Shown here: in pieces, positions 45,826 through 53,204 of the stretch
Numbering within the stretch: position 1 is the stretch's first letter
How the letters are laid out: each line of letters opens with the position of its first letter
Assembly: GCA_021613375.1 (NCBI GenBank)
Contig: CM038711.1
Location: 22,488,223 to 22,552,222 of the forward strand
Reading direction: 5' to 3'
DNA: 64,000 nucleotides
Source: Megaleporinus macrocephalus
Lineage: Eukaryota > Chordata > Actinopteri > Characiformes > Anostomidae
The notes under the pieces: generated by a model
What the model was told of the DNA's origin: nothing
What the model saw: the letters and a program-made list of their open reading frames with translations, nothing else
The model's database searches: none
Program-made: the position numbers and the translations under genes

Positions 45826-48800
45826 AGTAGAATTTCTGTAAAATGATCCACTTGCATAAGACGGGGACCGTCAAAGCAAAAAAAATTTAATAAAACAGGA
45901 ATTCTTTAACACTGGGAATATTACTGACAATGAAATACCTGAATGAAAGATTAAACTCAATTCCTGCTTTAGATCTGAAAACACCCACAGGTGTTTCTGT
46001 CCGTCTTTCCACTGTGAGAAAACAACTCAGTGCTATAAATCTGAAGGGATGTAAAGCTGTCAGGAAGCTGTTTCTGTAAAAAGAAAAAAATACACTACCC
46101 TGATACTAGAAGAACAGCAACAAATTAGAAAAACAACTGTGATGTGGAGTAAAGTTATATGAACTGATCAGTCTAAATTTGTAATTGGGATTATTTGGAT
46201 TGTAAATAGCAAAAAATGAAACCAACTTCTAAGAAAAATATCCCTGCAGACGTTTTTAATGCAGAAGGCTGGTCTCCCGAAAAAATATGGAAGCTGTTCG
46301 TGTTATATTTAGCTGTTTAGCTGCTTCTGTGTAATTTTTTGTCAAATGTGTTTCTCCTTATTCTGAAAAATGAATAACTTGCACTTAATGGCCATTTAAC
46401 TGTAAATCAGACAAGTGAAAGGCTTTTACACAGTACAGTACAATGCTTTAGAGAACTGCACGGTTACATTTCGTTTGTTCTGGTAAGAACATAAACACAA
46501 ATTCATGCTTCTGTTTCTATAACAGTGCTTTCTATGTGTTAAGACAGCCCTCCTTAATCATCTGTGATAAATGTGAGCCACTGGGTTTAGCTGGATTCAG
46601 GTCCAGGCCCTCCAGGGCCTTGTAAGCCTTCTTACTCCCCTCTAACACTATATAAGCTTCAATCACACTTACCAGACTTAAACACTATATATGTTACACT
46701 GTTTGGGCAGCAGAGCAGGCCCTCAAAGGATTAGAGGTTATGGTGGGAGAACAGCTTTATTCAAGCCAGTGACTAAAAATATAGGCAGCTTGCTGAATCT
46801 CTGTGCAGCACCGGCTGCAATTTATCAAGATTAATGAGCTAAATCGTTAAGAAAATGTTTGTTCAAGGACTTGTGGAGCTGCAGAAGGTCCGGCATTATC
46901 AAACACAATATCACTTGAGATTCAACGAGCATCAAGGATCTTTCAGTGTAATTTAATTTAATGCAGTACTAGATAAAAACAGCTGCACTGCAGAAACTGA
47001 AGGTCGCTAATAAAGCGTATGTTAATAAGCATCGTCATTTCTCATTTCTTTTTTATTTCTTTGTTCAATATAAGAATAATCTGAGGGGAGCTTTTTTCAG
47101 CACCACATCCTGAAAATCTTGCCCTGAACTGTGTGTCTGTGTGCATATGTGCAGAAACGTTATGGCAGATAAATGTAAGTCTGATGCCTCTGAAGCGCTC
47201 ACTCAGCACAGCATCCAAGCTAAGAGAAAGTGGGGATGAGACGAGCTTGTAAACACATTGTCAGTGTTACGCTGAACAGAACATTTGAGACCGAGTCGGG
47301 TCATATTTTTAGTGGCACAGTATTAATATTGATTAAATTCTCACTGTCAGCCTGCACAAGCTACGTCACACATTACAGGACGACTCATTAGCGAGATCTC
47401 GCTCTCACAAACACAAGAGACCCTTTTCATTTGTCTCTTCAAAGGCTAACAAACACATGTGTGTCTGCTTAATGAATAATCATAGGACAATCAAATTTCA
47501 CCGCTGTCTGTGCAGGACAGAGCTGTAATTCTATCTCACTGAATGTGTTAGTCAGAACTGAAACTAAATTATAGAAAGATAAATAGCAATAGTATGTTTT
47601 AGATCACCTTAACAGAAACCCATCCTGTAGACAAAGCACTGCGTTGTTTTGCTACTAAAGTTTGAGGATTGATTGTAACGTACAGCACAAACAAGACTCA
47701 TGACCCAACGACTTTGACCAAATTAGTCTGTTGCAGTGATTTCCTTTTACAAGCATCTCTTGCTGCCTGTTTGGATTGCGAGGTCCCATAATATTACATA
47801 GATTTTATTTATTTGTAGTGAGCTCCACTTATAATGTTTATGTGGCTTTGTTATCAAGACAGTCCTTATTCATTTTTACATCACTATTTGAAAACCTCTC
47901 TTTCGATCGTATGTAAATGATCGGTGTATATTCTCTGTTCTGACTGGCTATATATTATTTATTGATCATTTTAAAATTTTATATTTAATCATTTATAACT
48001 TCAGTGTTAATGAGCAGAGATAAACTGTTGTAGGCTGAATAGATGGATATATGCAAACAATGCCATGACATCATTTACATTTATTTGGCAACTTATAGTT
48101 TACGTTTACACAGGCAGGTAGAGGTAGGAGTCTTGTCCCAAGGACTTATAGTTATAGTGTATGGTGATTGCCCAGGTGCCCAGTCTACAGCACAGAGGGC
48201 AGCAGTGTAACCCACTACACTATATCAACCACATCACATAAACAGTAACTTTAAATGGAAAGTTTTTGCTGATTAGATAGCATATGTGGACTTTACTGAG
48301 TGATTGGTAAGATTTAAAATGTTGCAAATTACATCAACGTCTGGTCAGCTATGATATGGTGTCCATATTTTCCATCTTTGGTTCAGCACTAGAGGCTAAC
48401 AAACTTCAAGATTTGGTTTTGTACTTCACTTATATACTGTGTCTAAGCCACAAGAACAAGTTTGAGCGACTTCAATGAAGACCTGGAGGTGATTTAAACA
48501 CATTAGGTTTTTAGGGGCTGTGACAGACAGTATATCTAAGTGTCTGATGAGACAATTAAAAATAATAGAATTCAATTAATCTTTAAAAACACAACAAATG
48601 TAGAACTGGGAAAACTCAAAAAAAAAACCTCTGAATGGCTTTATGGTTCTTCTCTATGATGGAAAATCTGTTGTATGCAGTTCTGTAAAGAATCCTTTAA
48701 ATAGTCCTATATAGCACAAAAAAAATCTACCAATATCGTCACATATTCAGAGTCGTGTTGCTGTAAATATTGTGCCAAAGAAAGAAAGAAAGAAAGAAAA

Positions 48801-50359
48801 AGAAAAGCAAGACAGAAACACAGAAGACTTCAATGAAGACCTGGAGGTGATTTAAACACATTATTTTTTTGGGGCTATGTATATGGAAAGATGTGGGTGA
48901 TTATTGACTTCAAGTGTGTTTAGTAACATTAACCATTTGGCTTCAGCACTAAACTAAAGAAACCTGATCAGGAGTAAATGCTTATTAGGAGTTAACTCAT
49001 AATTGTCTAAATTCTTTTAAAGAATCATCATTTGAAAGGTTTTTCAGAGAACCTTAAATGTTTTTTTCTATGGTTGTGGTCAAAGTGGTCCTCAGGGAAT
49101 CTCAGATAGGCCATATTTTTGCTCTATCCTATCATGCTGAAAGCTGGGATATAGCAAAATGTCATGGTCAGGGACATTTTGGGGACAGTCTTGGGGTCCC
49201 TAAGGACCAGATTAAGAACGACTGTTTTCTGGCATTGCTCTTTTTAAGAGTGCACCCCAACAGGTGGAAAACCAGGGAAATGACGCACCTTCTCAGGCTC
49301 CTCCACTGCGATGACTTTGACAATGTTCTTGTGCTTGTGGAGCTGAGACTTGAATGCACGTTCGATTTGTACATTGTATTTCATGAAGTACACATAAACA
49401 GCATAGCCCGTCACCAACATCATGCTCTCCCACCACATGATGGTATTGTCCAGGAAGAAGACGATGAGCATGATGAGGTCCAGGATGTAGAACGACACGT
49501 CCCGAAAGAGAGGCCACCAGGTGAGGTGGAGCATCTCCCGAGAGAAAAGGGCACACATTCCTATCACGAAAAGGATGTTAAAGACGGCTGAGCCCACGAT
49601 GGTCCCGATACCCACATTACTGTGCGAGATAAAGACACCAATCAGGGAGGTGAAGAGTTCAGGAGCAGAGCCTCCAGCAGCCATGAATGTCGCTCCAGCA
49701 ACATCATCCGAAATCTCCAGTTTGTCTGTGATGACTCCAAGAGTAGGGACGAAGAACTCGTCACATACAATGGCCAAAGAAACAAACATGTATATCATCC
49801 CAAAGATGTGGAGGATCACCCAGCCTTTCCGACGTTCCTCGACGGAGAAGATGTCCTCAGGGTATTCACCCTTCATGCGAGGAGCATGTGGGTGGCTGGC
49901 AGCCGTAGTGGGTGGTGTAGGTGTGGTGGTTTCAGGTGCTGGTGTGGGGGCTGGAGTGGGCTTTGGAAGGTCTGGATCTACATAAATGCAGTGGATTATT
50001 GTCCTGTTTGTGGTTGTCATAGTGGTTAACTCCATTGCCCCTGTTGTTTCTGCATCAGGAGGAGCCGTGGTGGCGGCAGTCGTCTCTGGTAGATGCACCA
50101 CATCTGTATGAGTTGGGACCAACTCCACAGCAGTGGTGCTCAGCTTAACTGTTGTTCCAGGTCCTTCAGGGAGTCCTTCAGTAGCCCTCTCCAAACCATC
50201 CTCTGAGCCATCCTCTGGGTGTTCTCCAATCTGAGGTTCTGCCCAGGGTTCTGGTAGCTTGGTCCTAACGGTCAGTTGGTATATACAACAAAGCAAAACC
50301 CCAGACAGGAGGAATATAATCCGGCTCAGCTGGAGTCTCTTTCTCCGAGTGAGATACAT
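28336..50359 (-). CDS. SLC24A1: SLC24A1 (NCKX1), sodium/potassium/calcium exchanger 1 (complete, 10 coding exons)
   Basis: NCKX1 extrudes Ca2+ and K+ in exchange for Na+ at the plasma membrane, classically of rod outer segments. Coding exons in transcript order: 50359-49289, 44762-44697, 44259-44151, 40271-40227, 34813-34730, 32221-32130, 31993-31712, 31332-31243, 29940-29774, 28585-28336. Total 2256 nt, 751 residues. The N-terminus has an uncleaved-signal-like helix (13-29) and a Thr/Pro-rich extracellular segment. The first membrane block carries alpha-1 ([20 protein letters not shown], Glu234). A charged cytoplasmic loop (about 345-555) follows. The second block carries alpha-2 ([10 protein letters not shown], Asp638; NIFDITIG, Asp665). 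By family knowledge these three acidic residues coordinate Ca2+/K+. The loop motif [17 protein letters not shown] and the C-terminus [11 protein letters not shown] closely match mammalian NCKX1. Human NCKX1 is longer (about 1100), mostly in the extracellular and loop regions. Confidence 0.95.
29502..29515 (+). promoter_or_regulatory. CTCF-like motif
   Basis: CCATAAGGGGGCAG matches the CTCF core at most positions. It lies in the last SLC24A1 intron, about 250 bp transcriptionally downstream of the alpha-2 exon. Confidence 0.3.
29774..29940 (-). CDS. SLC24A1: SLC24A1 alpha-2 repeat exon
   Basis: The exon encodes residues 614-669: [29 protein letters not shown] and [11 protein letters not shown]. 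It carries the second ion-binding signature, with Asp638 and Asp665 spaced 27 residues apart as in other NCKX proteins. It ends in phase 2 (GG before GTAAGT) and joins to G-CTG-CCG of the last exon. Confidence 0.95.
30033..31190. mobile_element. Non-autonomous element with TTAA target duplication
   Basis: TTAA at 30033-30036 is followed by AGGGGAA, and TTCCCCT is followed by TTAA at 31187-31190. That gives a 1.15-kb insert with short inverted termini in an SLC24A1 intron. The left end resembles a stretch in a DENND4A intron near 17297-17370 (both have AAGGGGAA, then a shared GTTATTCAGAGC/GTCATTCAGAGT segment), so this is a dispersed family. TTAA duplication is characteristic of piggyBac-type elements; no transposase was seen. 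Confidence 0.5.
31712..31993 (-). CDS. SLC24A1: SLC24A1 exon with acidic run and start of second membrane block
   Basis: The exon encodes residues 490-583. About 40 residues (507-547) are nearly all Asp, Glu, Ser or Gly. They are followed by [20 protein letters not shown] and [16 protein letters not shown], the first helix of the C-terminal membrane block. The acidic run matches the position of the Glu-rich loop end of mammalian NCKX1. On the + strand the same bases give a meaningless poly-Ser frame. Confidence 0.92.
32130..32221 (-). CDS. SLC24A1: SLC24A1 loop exon, Lys/Glu-rich
   Basis: CCACCCAG precedes the exon and GTGGGC follows it. In frame it reads [18 protein letters not shown] and then [13 protein letters not shown]. 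It is low in conservation but keeps the phase, and sits where the mammalian loop has charged repeats. Confidence 0.75.
33215..34150 (-). mobile_element. Tc1/mariner transposase relic in an SLC24A1 intron
   Basis: On the - strand short stretches read [20 protein letters not shown] and [12 protein letters not shown] in broken frame. These are the DDE-domain segments of fish Tc1-like transposases, the second being the SPDLNPIEHLWD signature. Many stops and frame shifts make it inactive. The outer ends were not determined exactly. Confidence 0.75.
34730..34813 (-). CDS. SLC24A1: SLC24A1 loop exon (KFKDKAHIL)
   Basis: The exon starts after TTTGCAG and ends before GTGAGCT, phase 1 to phase 1, encoding [20 protein letters not shown] and a Lys/Glu-rich tail. 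It corresponds to the RFREKASILHKIAKKK segment of mammalian NCKX1. It lies between the 17-bp repeat arrays on one side and a Tc1 relic on the other. Confidence 0.8.
35249..36851 (+). repeat. 17-bp minisatellite array, left arm
   Basis: The unit is GAGAATAAAGCGAGTCG with variants at a few positions (GAGTAG, GAGTCA, GACAAT, GACATT, GTGAG). At 17 bp per unit the array holds about 94 copies. A block of several units containing GACATTAAAG recurs near 35941 and 36130, showing higher-order repetition. Open frames on the - strand here are by-products of a stop-poor repeat. Confidence 0.97.
36852..37144. other. Unique spacer between the inverted arrays
   Basis: AT-rich DNA with no coding potential that would form the loop of the large hairpin. 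I see no recognisable gene or motif beyond a poly-T tract near 37118. Confidence 0.6.
37145..38397 (-). repeat. 17-bp minisatellite array, right arm (inverted)
   Basis: On the + strand the unit is CTCGCTTTATTCTCTGA, the reverse complement of the left-arm unit, in about 74 copies. Its commonest variants (CTCTAAC, TTTACTC, TTCATTC) differ from those of the left arm. On the SLC24A1 strand most units contain AATAAA. Confidence 0.97.
38625..38683. repeat. Short perfect hairpin plus direct copy
   Basis: GAGGTCACTAATAGG (38647-38661) and its exact reverse complement (38669-38683) flank a 7-nt loop. A further direct copy of GTCACTAATAGGCG lies at 38625-38638. The group sits just outside the right inverted repeat of the foldback-like element. 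Confidence 0.9.
40227..40271 (-). CDS. SLC24A1: SLC24A1 45-nt exon in the cytoplasmic loop, probable cassette
   Basis: The exon is flanked by CAG and GTAAGAG on the - strand. It is symmetrical (phase 1 at both ends) and encodes [15 protein letters not shown]. Skipping it would keep the frame between GEG (end of exon 3) and [10 protein letters not shown] (next exon). The loop of mammalian NCKX1 is a known site of alternative splicing. The exon is short and lies alone between a 3.9-kb intron and a 5.4-kb intron, so it is less certain than its neighbours. Confidence 0.6.
40751..41133. mobile_element. MITE-like repeat in an SLC24A1 intron
   Basis: It starts TAGGGGTGGG and ends TTCCCACCCATA, an imperfect inverted pair, with AT-rich interior stretches such as GGCAATATTGTATCG. 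A similar left end (TAGAGGTGGGAATT) occurs near 29182. No coding capacity. Confidence 0.4.
41134..44150 (-). other. SLC24A1: SLC24A1 intron (part)
   Basis: No coding exon between the cassette at 40227-40271 and the exon at 44151. A GC-richer, non-repetitive block at 41630-41990 contrasts with AT-rich surroundings and could be regulatory. Confidence 0.5.
45744..45821. repeat. (TA)n microsatellite in SLC24A1 intron 1
   Basis: About 38 repeats, in the 4.5-kb intron between the first and second coding exons. Confidence 0.98.
48468..48879. repeat. 54-bp direct repeats bracketing copy A
   Basis: GACTTCAATGAAGACCTGGA begins both 48468-48522 and 48826-48879, with nearly identical continuation to GGGGCTGTG/GGGGCTATG. 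The pair encloses copy A of the dispersed repeat. They are long for a target-site duplication, so a tandem duplication is the likelier origin. Confidence 0.8.
48531..48808. repeat. Dispersed 0.3-kb repeat, copy A
   Basis: It starts TATATCTAAGTGTCTGATGA and ends in a GAAA-rich tail. It is about 85-90% identical by eye to copy B at 50616-50930. The two copies flank the first coding exon of SLC24A1 in the same orientation. Confidence 0.85.
49289..50359 (-). CDS. SLC24A1: SLC24A1 exon 1: extracellular domain and first membrane block
   Basis: It encodes residues 1-357 and ends at AAG before GTGCGT. The start [20 protein letters not shown] gives a positively charged N-terminus before a hydrophobic helix. 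Residues 45-165 are rich in Thr, Pro, Glu and Ala, with an N-glycosylation sequon (NRT, 118-120); this is mucin-like. [15 protein letters not shown] leads into the conserved membrane region with alpha-1. Antisense reading frames over this exon are shadows. Confidence 0.95.
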
Positions 50360-50373
50360 CTTCCACTGTGTTT

Positions 50374-50854
50374 CCTAAAGGACGCTGAGCTGCTTGCTCG
50401 GGCAACACAATCTGATATGTCTGCAGATTCCCCCCAAATGATGAAGGGGTGTGCAGAGCCCTGTCACAGAGTGAAACATCTCATTCTTTCAGCACTGGAG
50501 GATTCCTCTTCTGTGGATAGAATGGCATTAAGGTTGAACAATGAGCACAACCTTTAGGCAACAGATAATAACAAAATATAATAATAATAATAATAATAGC
50601 AAAATAACCAGACCGTATATCTAAGTGTCTGATGAGACAATTAAAAATAATAGAATCAATGAATCTTTCAAAAATACAACAAATGTAGAACTGGGAAAAC
50701 TCAAAAAACCCTTTGAATGGCTTTATGGTTCTTCTCTATAATGGGATATCGGTTGTATGCAGTTCTGTGAAGAATCCTTTAAATAGTCCTATATAGCACC
50801 AAAAAAATTAACCAATATTGTCACATATTCAGAGGTGCTGTAAATATTGTGCCA

Positions 50855-50914
<60 letters not shown>

Positions 50915-51330
50915 AAAAGAAAAAGAAAAGAAAAAAGCCAACAAGAAAGCAAAAAAGAAAGCACCAGTCCGTTAATTTCTTACTAAAAAACATTGTAAAA
51001 TCTCCACACAATGGAAAACGGAATTTTCTGATATTACAGCTTTCCTCTCTATTACCTGTAAGCTCGGCTACTGCTGCGTCAATATTAAGGTGAAAAGGTG
51101 TAAGGTAACGTACTTTGGTGCGCTGTGTAGGTTCTGCGTGTCGTCCTGGTCTCTGGAGAGCAGCTTGTACTCACCGGTGCCGCTGCAGGAGCTGATCGAG
51201 GCGCTGAAGGCTGCTGGCCACACAGCTGGGCTGCACACGGAGCTCCGGCGGACAGGCGAGCATGCTGGGCGCAGCAGCTCAGGTCAATCAGGACGCACCG
51301 CAGGACAGCTCTTCACCGTGGATCAGCATA
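50374..51330 (-). promoter_or_regulatory. SLC24A1: Candidate SLC24A1 5' UTR exon and promoter side
   Basis: Read on the - strand, the start ATG is preceded by CCTTTAG at about 50375-50381, a plausible acceptor 15 nt upstream. A strong donor (CACCG before GTGAGTACAAG) ends a possible non-coding exon at 51175. The exon would run from there toward about 51330, in GC-richer DNA. No TATA box was convincing. The + strand reading frame at 51090-51338 matches no protein I know and is probably fortuitous. Confidence 0.35.
50616..50930. repeat. Dispersed 0.3-kb repeat, copy B, with long GAAA tail
   Basis: Direct copy of 48531-48808. Shared blocks include CAACAAATGTAGAACTGGGA and GTAAATATTGTGCCAAAGAA. 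The GAAA tail is expanded here (50854-50915). An A-rich tail on both copies hints at a retroposed short element. Confidence 0.85.
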
Positions 51331-51379
51331 ATACCTAATACCTGAAGTCTTTTAAGAGGATTATGTGTACCGTCTCCAC

Positions 51380-51656
51380 ACACTCTCATTATGTCTTGAA
51401 CCATTTTCATCCCAATTATTTGAATCGGCTGCGGCTTCCTGGCTAACTGCGCAAAATAAACACAACAAATGAAAAGACGCGCTGTGAGAGAAAAGCAGCT
51501 GACAGGTACCAGAGACGACCAGCGCTAAAGTTTTTAGAGAGTTTTAGAGACGCTCGTGTATTTTCCTTCCTCAACAAACCGAGCAATGTTTAATATTGGC
51601 GAATTTCCTTTTAACTGTTTTATCTTCAATAATTCTCTTGTCTAATTACGAATGCC

Positions 51657-51702
<46 letters not shown>

Positions 51703-51830
51703 ACTCGCTCACTCCCCCGGCATCCTAGGAACAAAACGTCACGTTTCTGTCGTTCCTACACGGTATTGTTAGATGGTGCACATTTACTCTGAGAGGAGTT
51801 GTCTTTTGTATTTCAGCTAAAATGGGTAAA
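51380..51830 (+). promoter_or_regulatory. INTS14: Candidate INTS14 promoter and non-coding first exon
   Basis: This GC-richer, CpG-containing stretch follows the SLC24A1 5' region. It contains a CT microsatellite and a CRE-like half site (AACGTCACG, near 51738). A donor-like GGGTAAAG near 51825 could end the untranslated first exon that must precede the coding exon at 53150. The transcription start cannot be fixed from sequence alone. Confidence 0.35.
51661..51699. repeat. (TC)n microsatellite near the INTS14 promoter
   Basis: About 19 TC units immediately upstream of the candidate INTS14 first exon. CT/GA tracts near promoters can bind GAGA-type factors; that role is not shown. Confidence 0.97.
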
Positions 51831-52051
51831 GTCAAACTTTTTAGTGCTTTTATGTTAACTGTGTGCCCTAAATGGCTTCATGCGGTGTATATATACTGTC
51901 TTCAAGAGTCGTAGCCTTTCATGAGGTTTTAACTGGGTGTCGTGTGAACGAGGTTTAGTTCTCGGATGTAGCGCCGCTGCGCGCTAGCTTGTTTAAAATG
52001 AAAGAAACGATGTGGATCAGTTGTTAAGCGTAAACCTGAAGAAAGACGGGG

Positions 52052-52184
52052 CTGAAGTTAGCTTCTCAGTCTAATTTCCCGGTCCACCTTAAACGGTGCA
52101 GCAGTTACCCCGTTTAGTGGCCAGAATGTAACTGCTGCACCATTTAAGGTGGAGCGGCGAATTCGACTGAGAAGCTAACTTCAG
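52052..52184. repeat. Palindrome with 57-nt arms in the INTS14 5' region
   Basis: Left arm 52052-52108, right arm 52128-52184, loop 19 nt; the arms match at about 52 of 57 positions. Ends read CTGAAGTTAGCTTCTCAGTC and its complement. Size and symmetry fit a small MITE or an inverted duplication. It lies between the putative INTS14 first exon and the coding exon at 53150. Confidence 0.9.
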
Positions 52185-53204
52185 AAAGCAGTTGAGCTTT
52201 TTCAATAAACTGATAGCGAGTCAGGAGATCGATACAATAACGTGTAGCTTTGTTTGCAGTCATTACTTTGTTGTAAGTTAAACATTTTCTACGCGTTTTG
52301 TTTACAGGTCAGCTTTATCTTCTTTAACTGTACATTGTTAATGTAAAATGTTCTTCTGTGGGCTTTTACGCTCTCTGTGTGCTGTGAAGAATGATAAACA
52401 GTCTCTATCAGCGATCTTGTAATGCTGGCTGTTGGTGCACCTATAACCAGTAGCGTTATCAGACTCATACACTCATATACATTTTTTGAATATAAACTCT
52501 AGATCCGATTTTCTGTATTAAGTATCGCTTGTTTTCATTTAGACCCCCCCATAATAGACAAGCTGCGCTGAGTCTGAAACTAAGCATCATCATCTCTTCC
52601 TTTGGGCTATACTGCGCACCCTCATCAACATGCTCAAAGATAGTTCAACCCCCCTTCATGGTTTCTTGCCTGCAGCCACAACATCCACTTACTCCTTTTA
52701 TCTGTGCTGAGAATACACAGAACCAAAAGACATTAACTTTTTTCTAAGTTTTTAAATGACTTTAAAATTACTTTAGGGTTCATGTTCTTTATTTTATGCC
52801 TCTGCTTGTGTTGATGATCGCTATAATGTGTGGTGCATTTCAGGTTTTAGTGTTTAAAAACTTTTAAGCACGTTTGTTTGGAAGGATATCTTTAGGCTGC
52901 ATTACCCTGTCTTATCAAACTTACTTATAAATGAAATTAACTAAAACTTAGTACTGTTACATTGGTTAAGATAACAAATTGGACCATTAGGAGAGAAAAA
53001 ATTGTGTGTATTAAATTTCAATACACAGTACTTTAATAAAAAATTGTAACAATCGTGCTTTACTTTTGTTAATTTGTTGAGACATATCCCTACCATATTC
53101 GGTATTACCTGGCTTCATAGGCATAACCGGTTTCTGCCTATTCTTACAGGTGGGTTACGGGAATATCCCTAACTTTACATCAGAAACAGCAGGACACAGC
53201 AACC

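Larger units (their letters stand above)
44763..49288 (-). other. SLC24A1: SLC24A1 intron 1 (4.5 kb)
   Basis: Contains the (TA)n tract, repeat copy A with its 54-bp bracket, and complex blocks near 46540-46980 and 47270-47560 that may be conserved non-coding DNA. No exon was recognised. Confidence 0.5.

Noticed and set aside
49058..50029. Long + strand frames opposite SLC24A1 exon 1 (up to 177 codons)
   Set aside because: They are antisense shadows of a well-conserved coding exon; composition (His/Arg/Glu-rich) is typical of antisense reading.
51090..51338. 82-codon + strand frame (KRCKVTYFGALCRF...) as a small gene
   Set aside because: It lies in the GC-richer divergent promoter region, matches no family I know, and overlaps a likely - strand untranslated exon with a strong donor at 51175.
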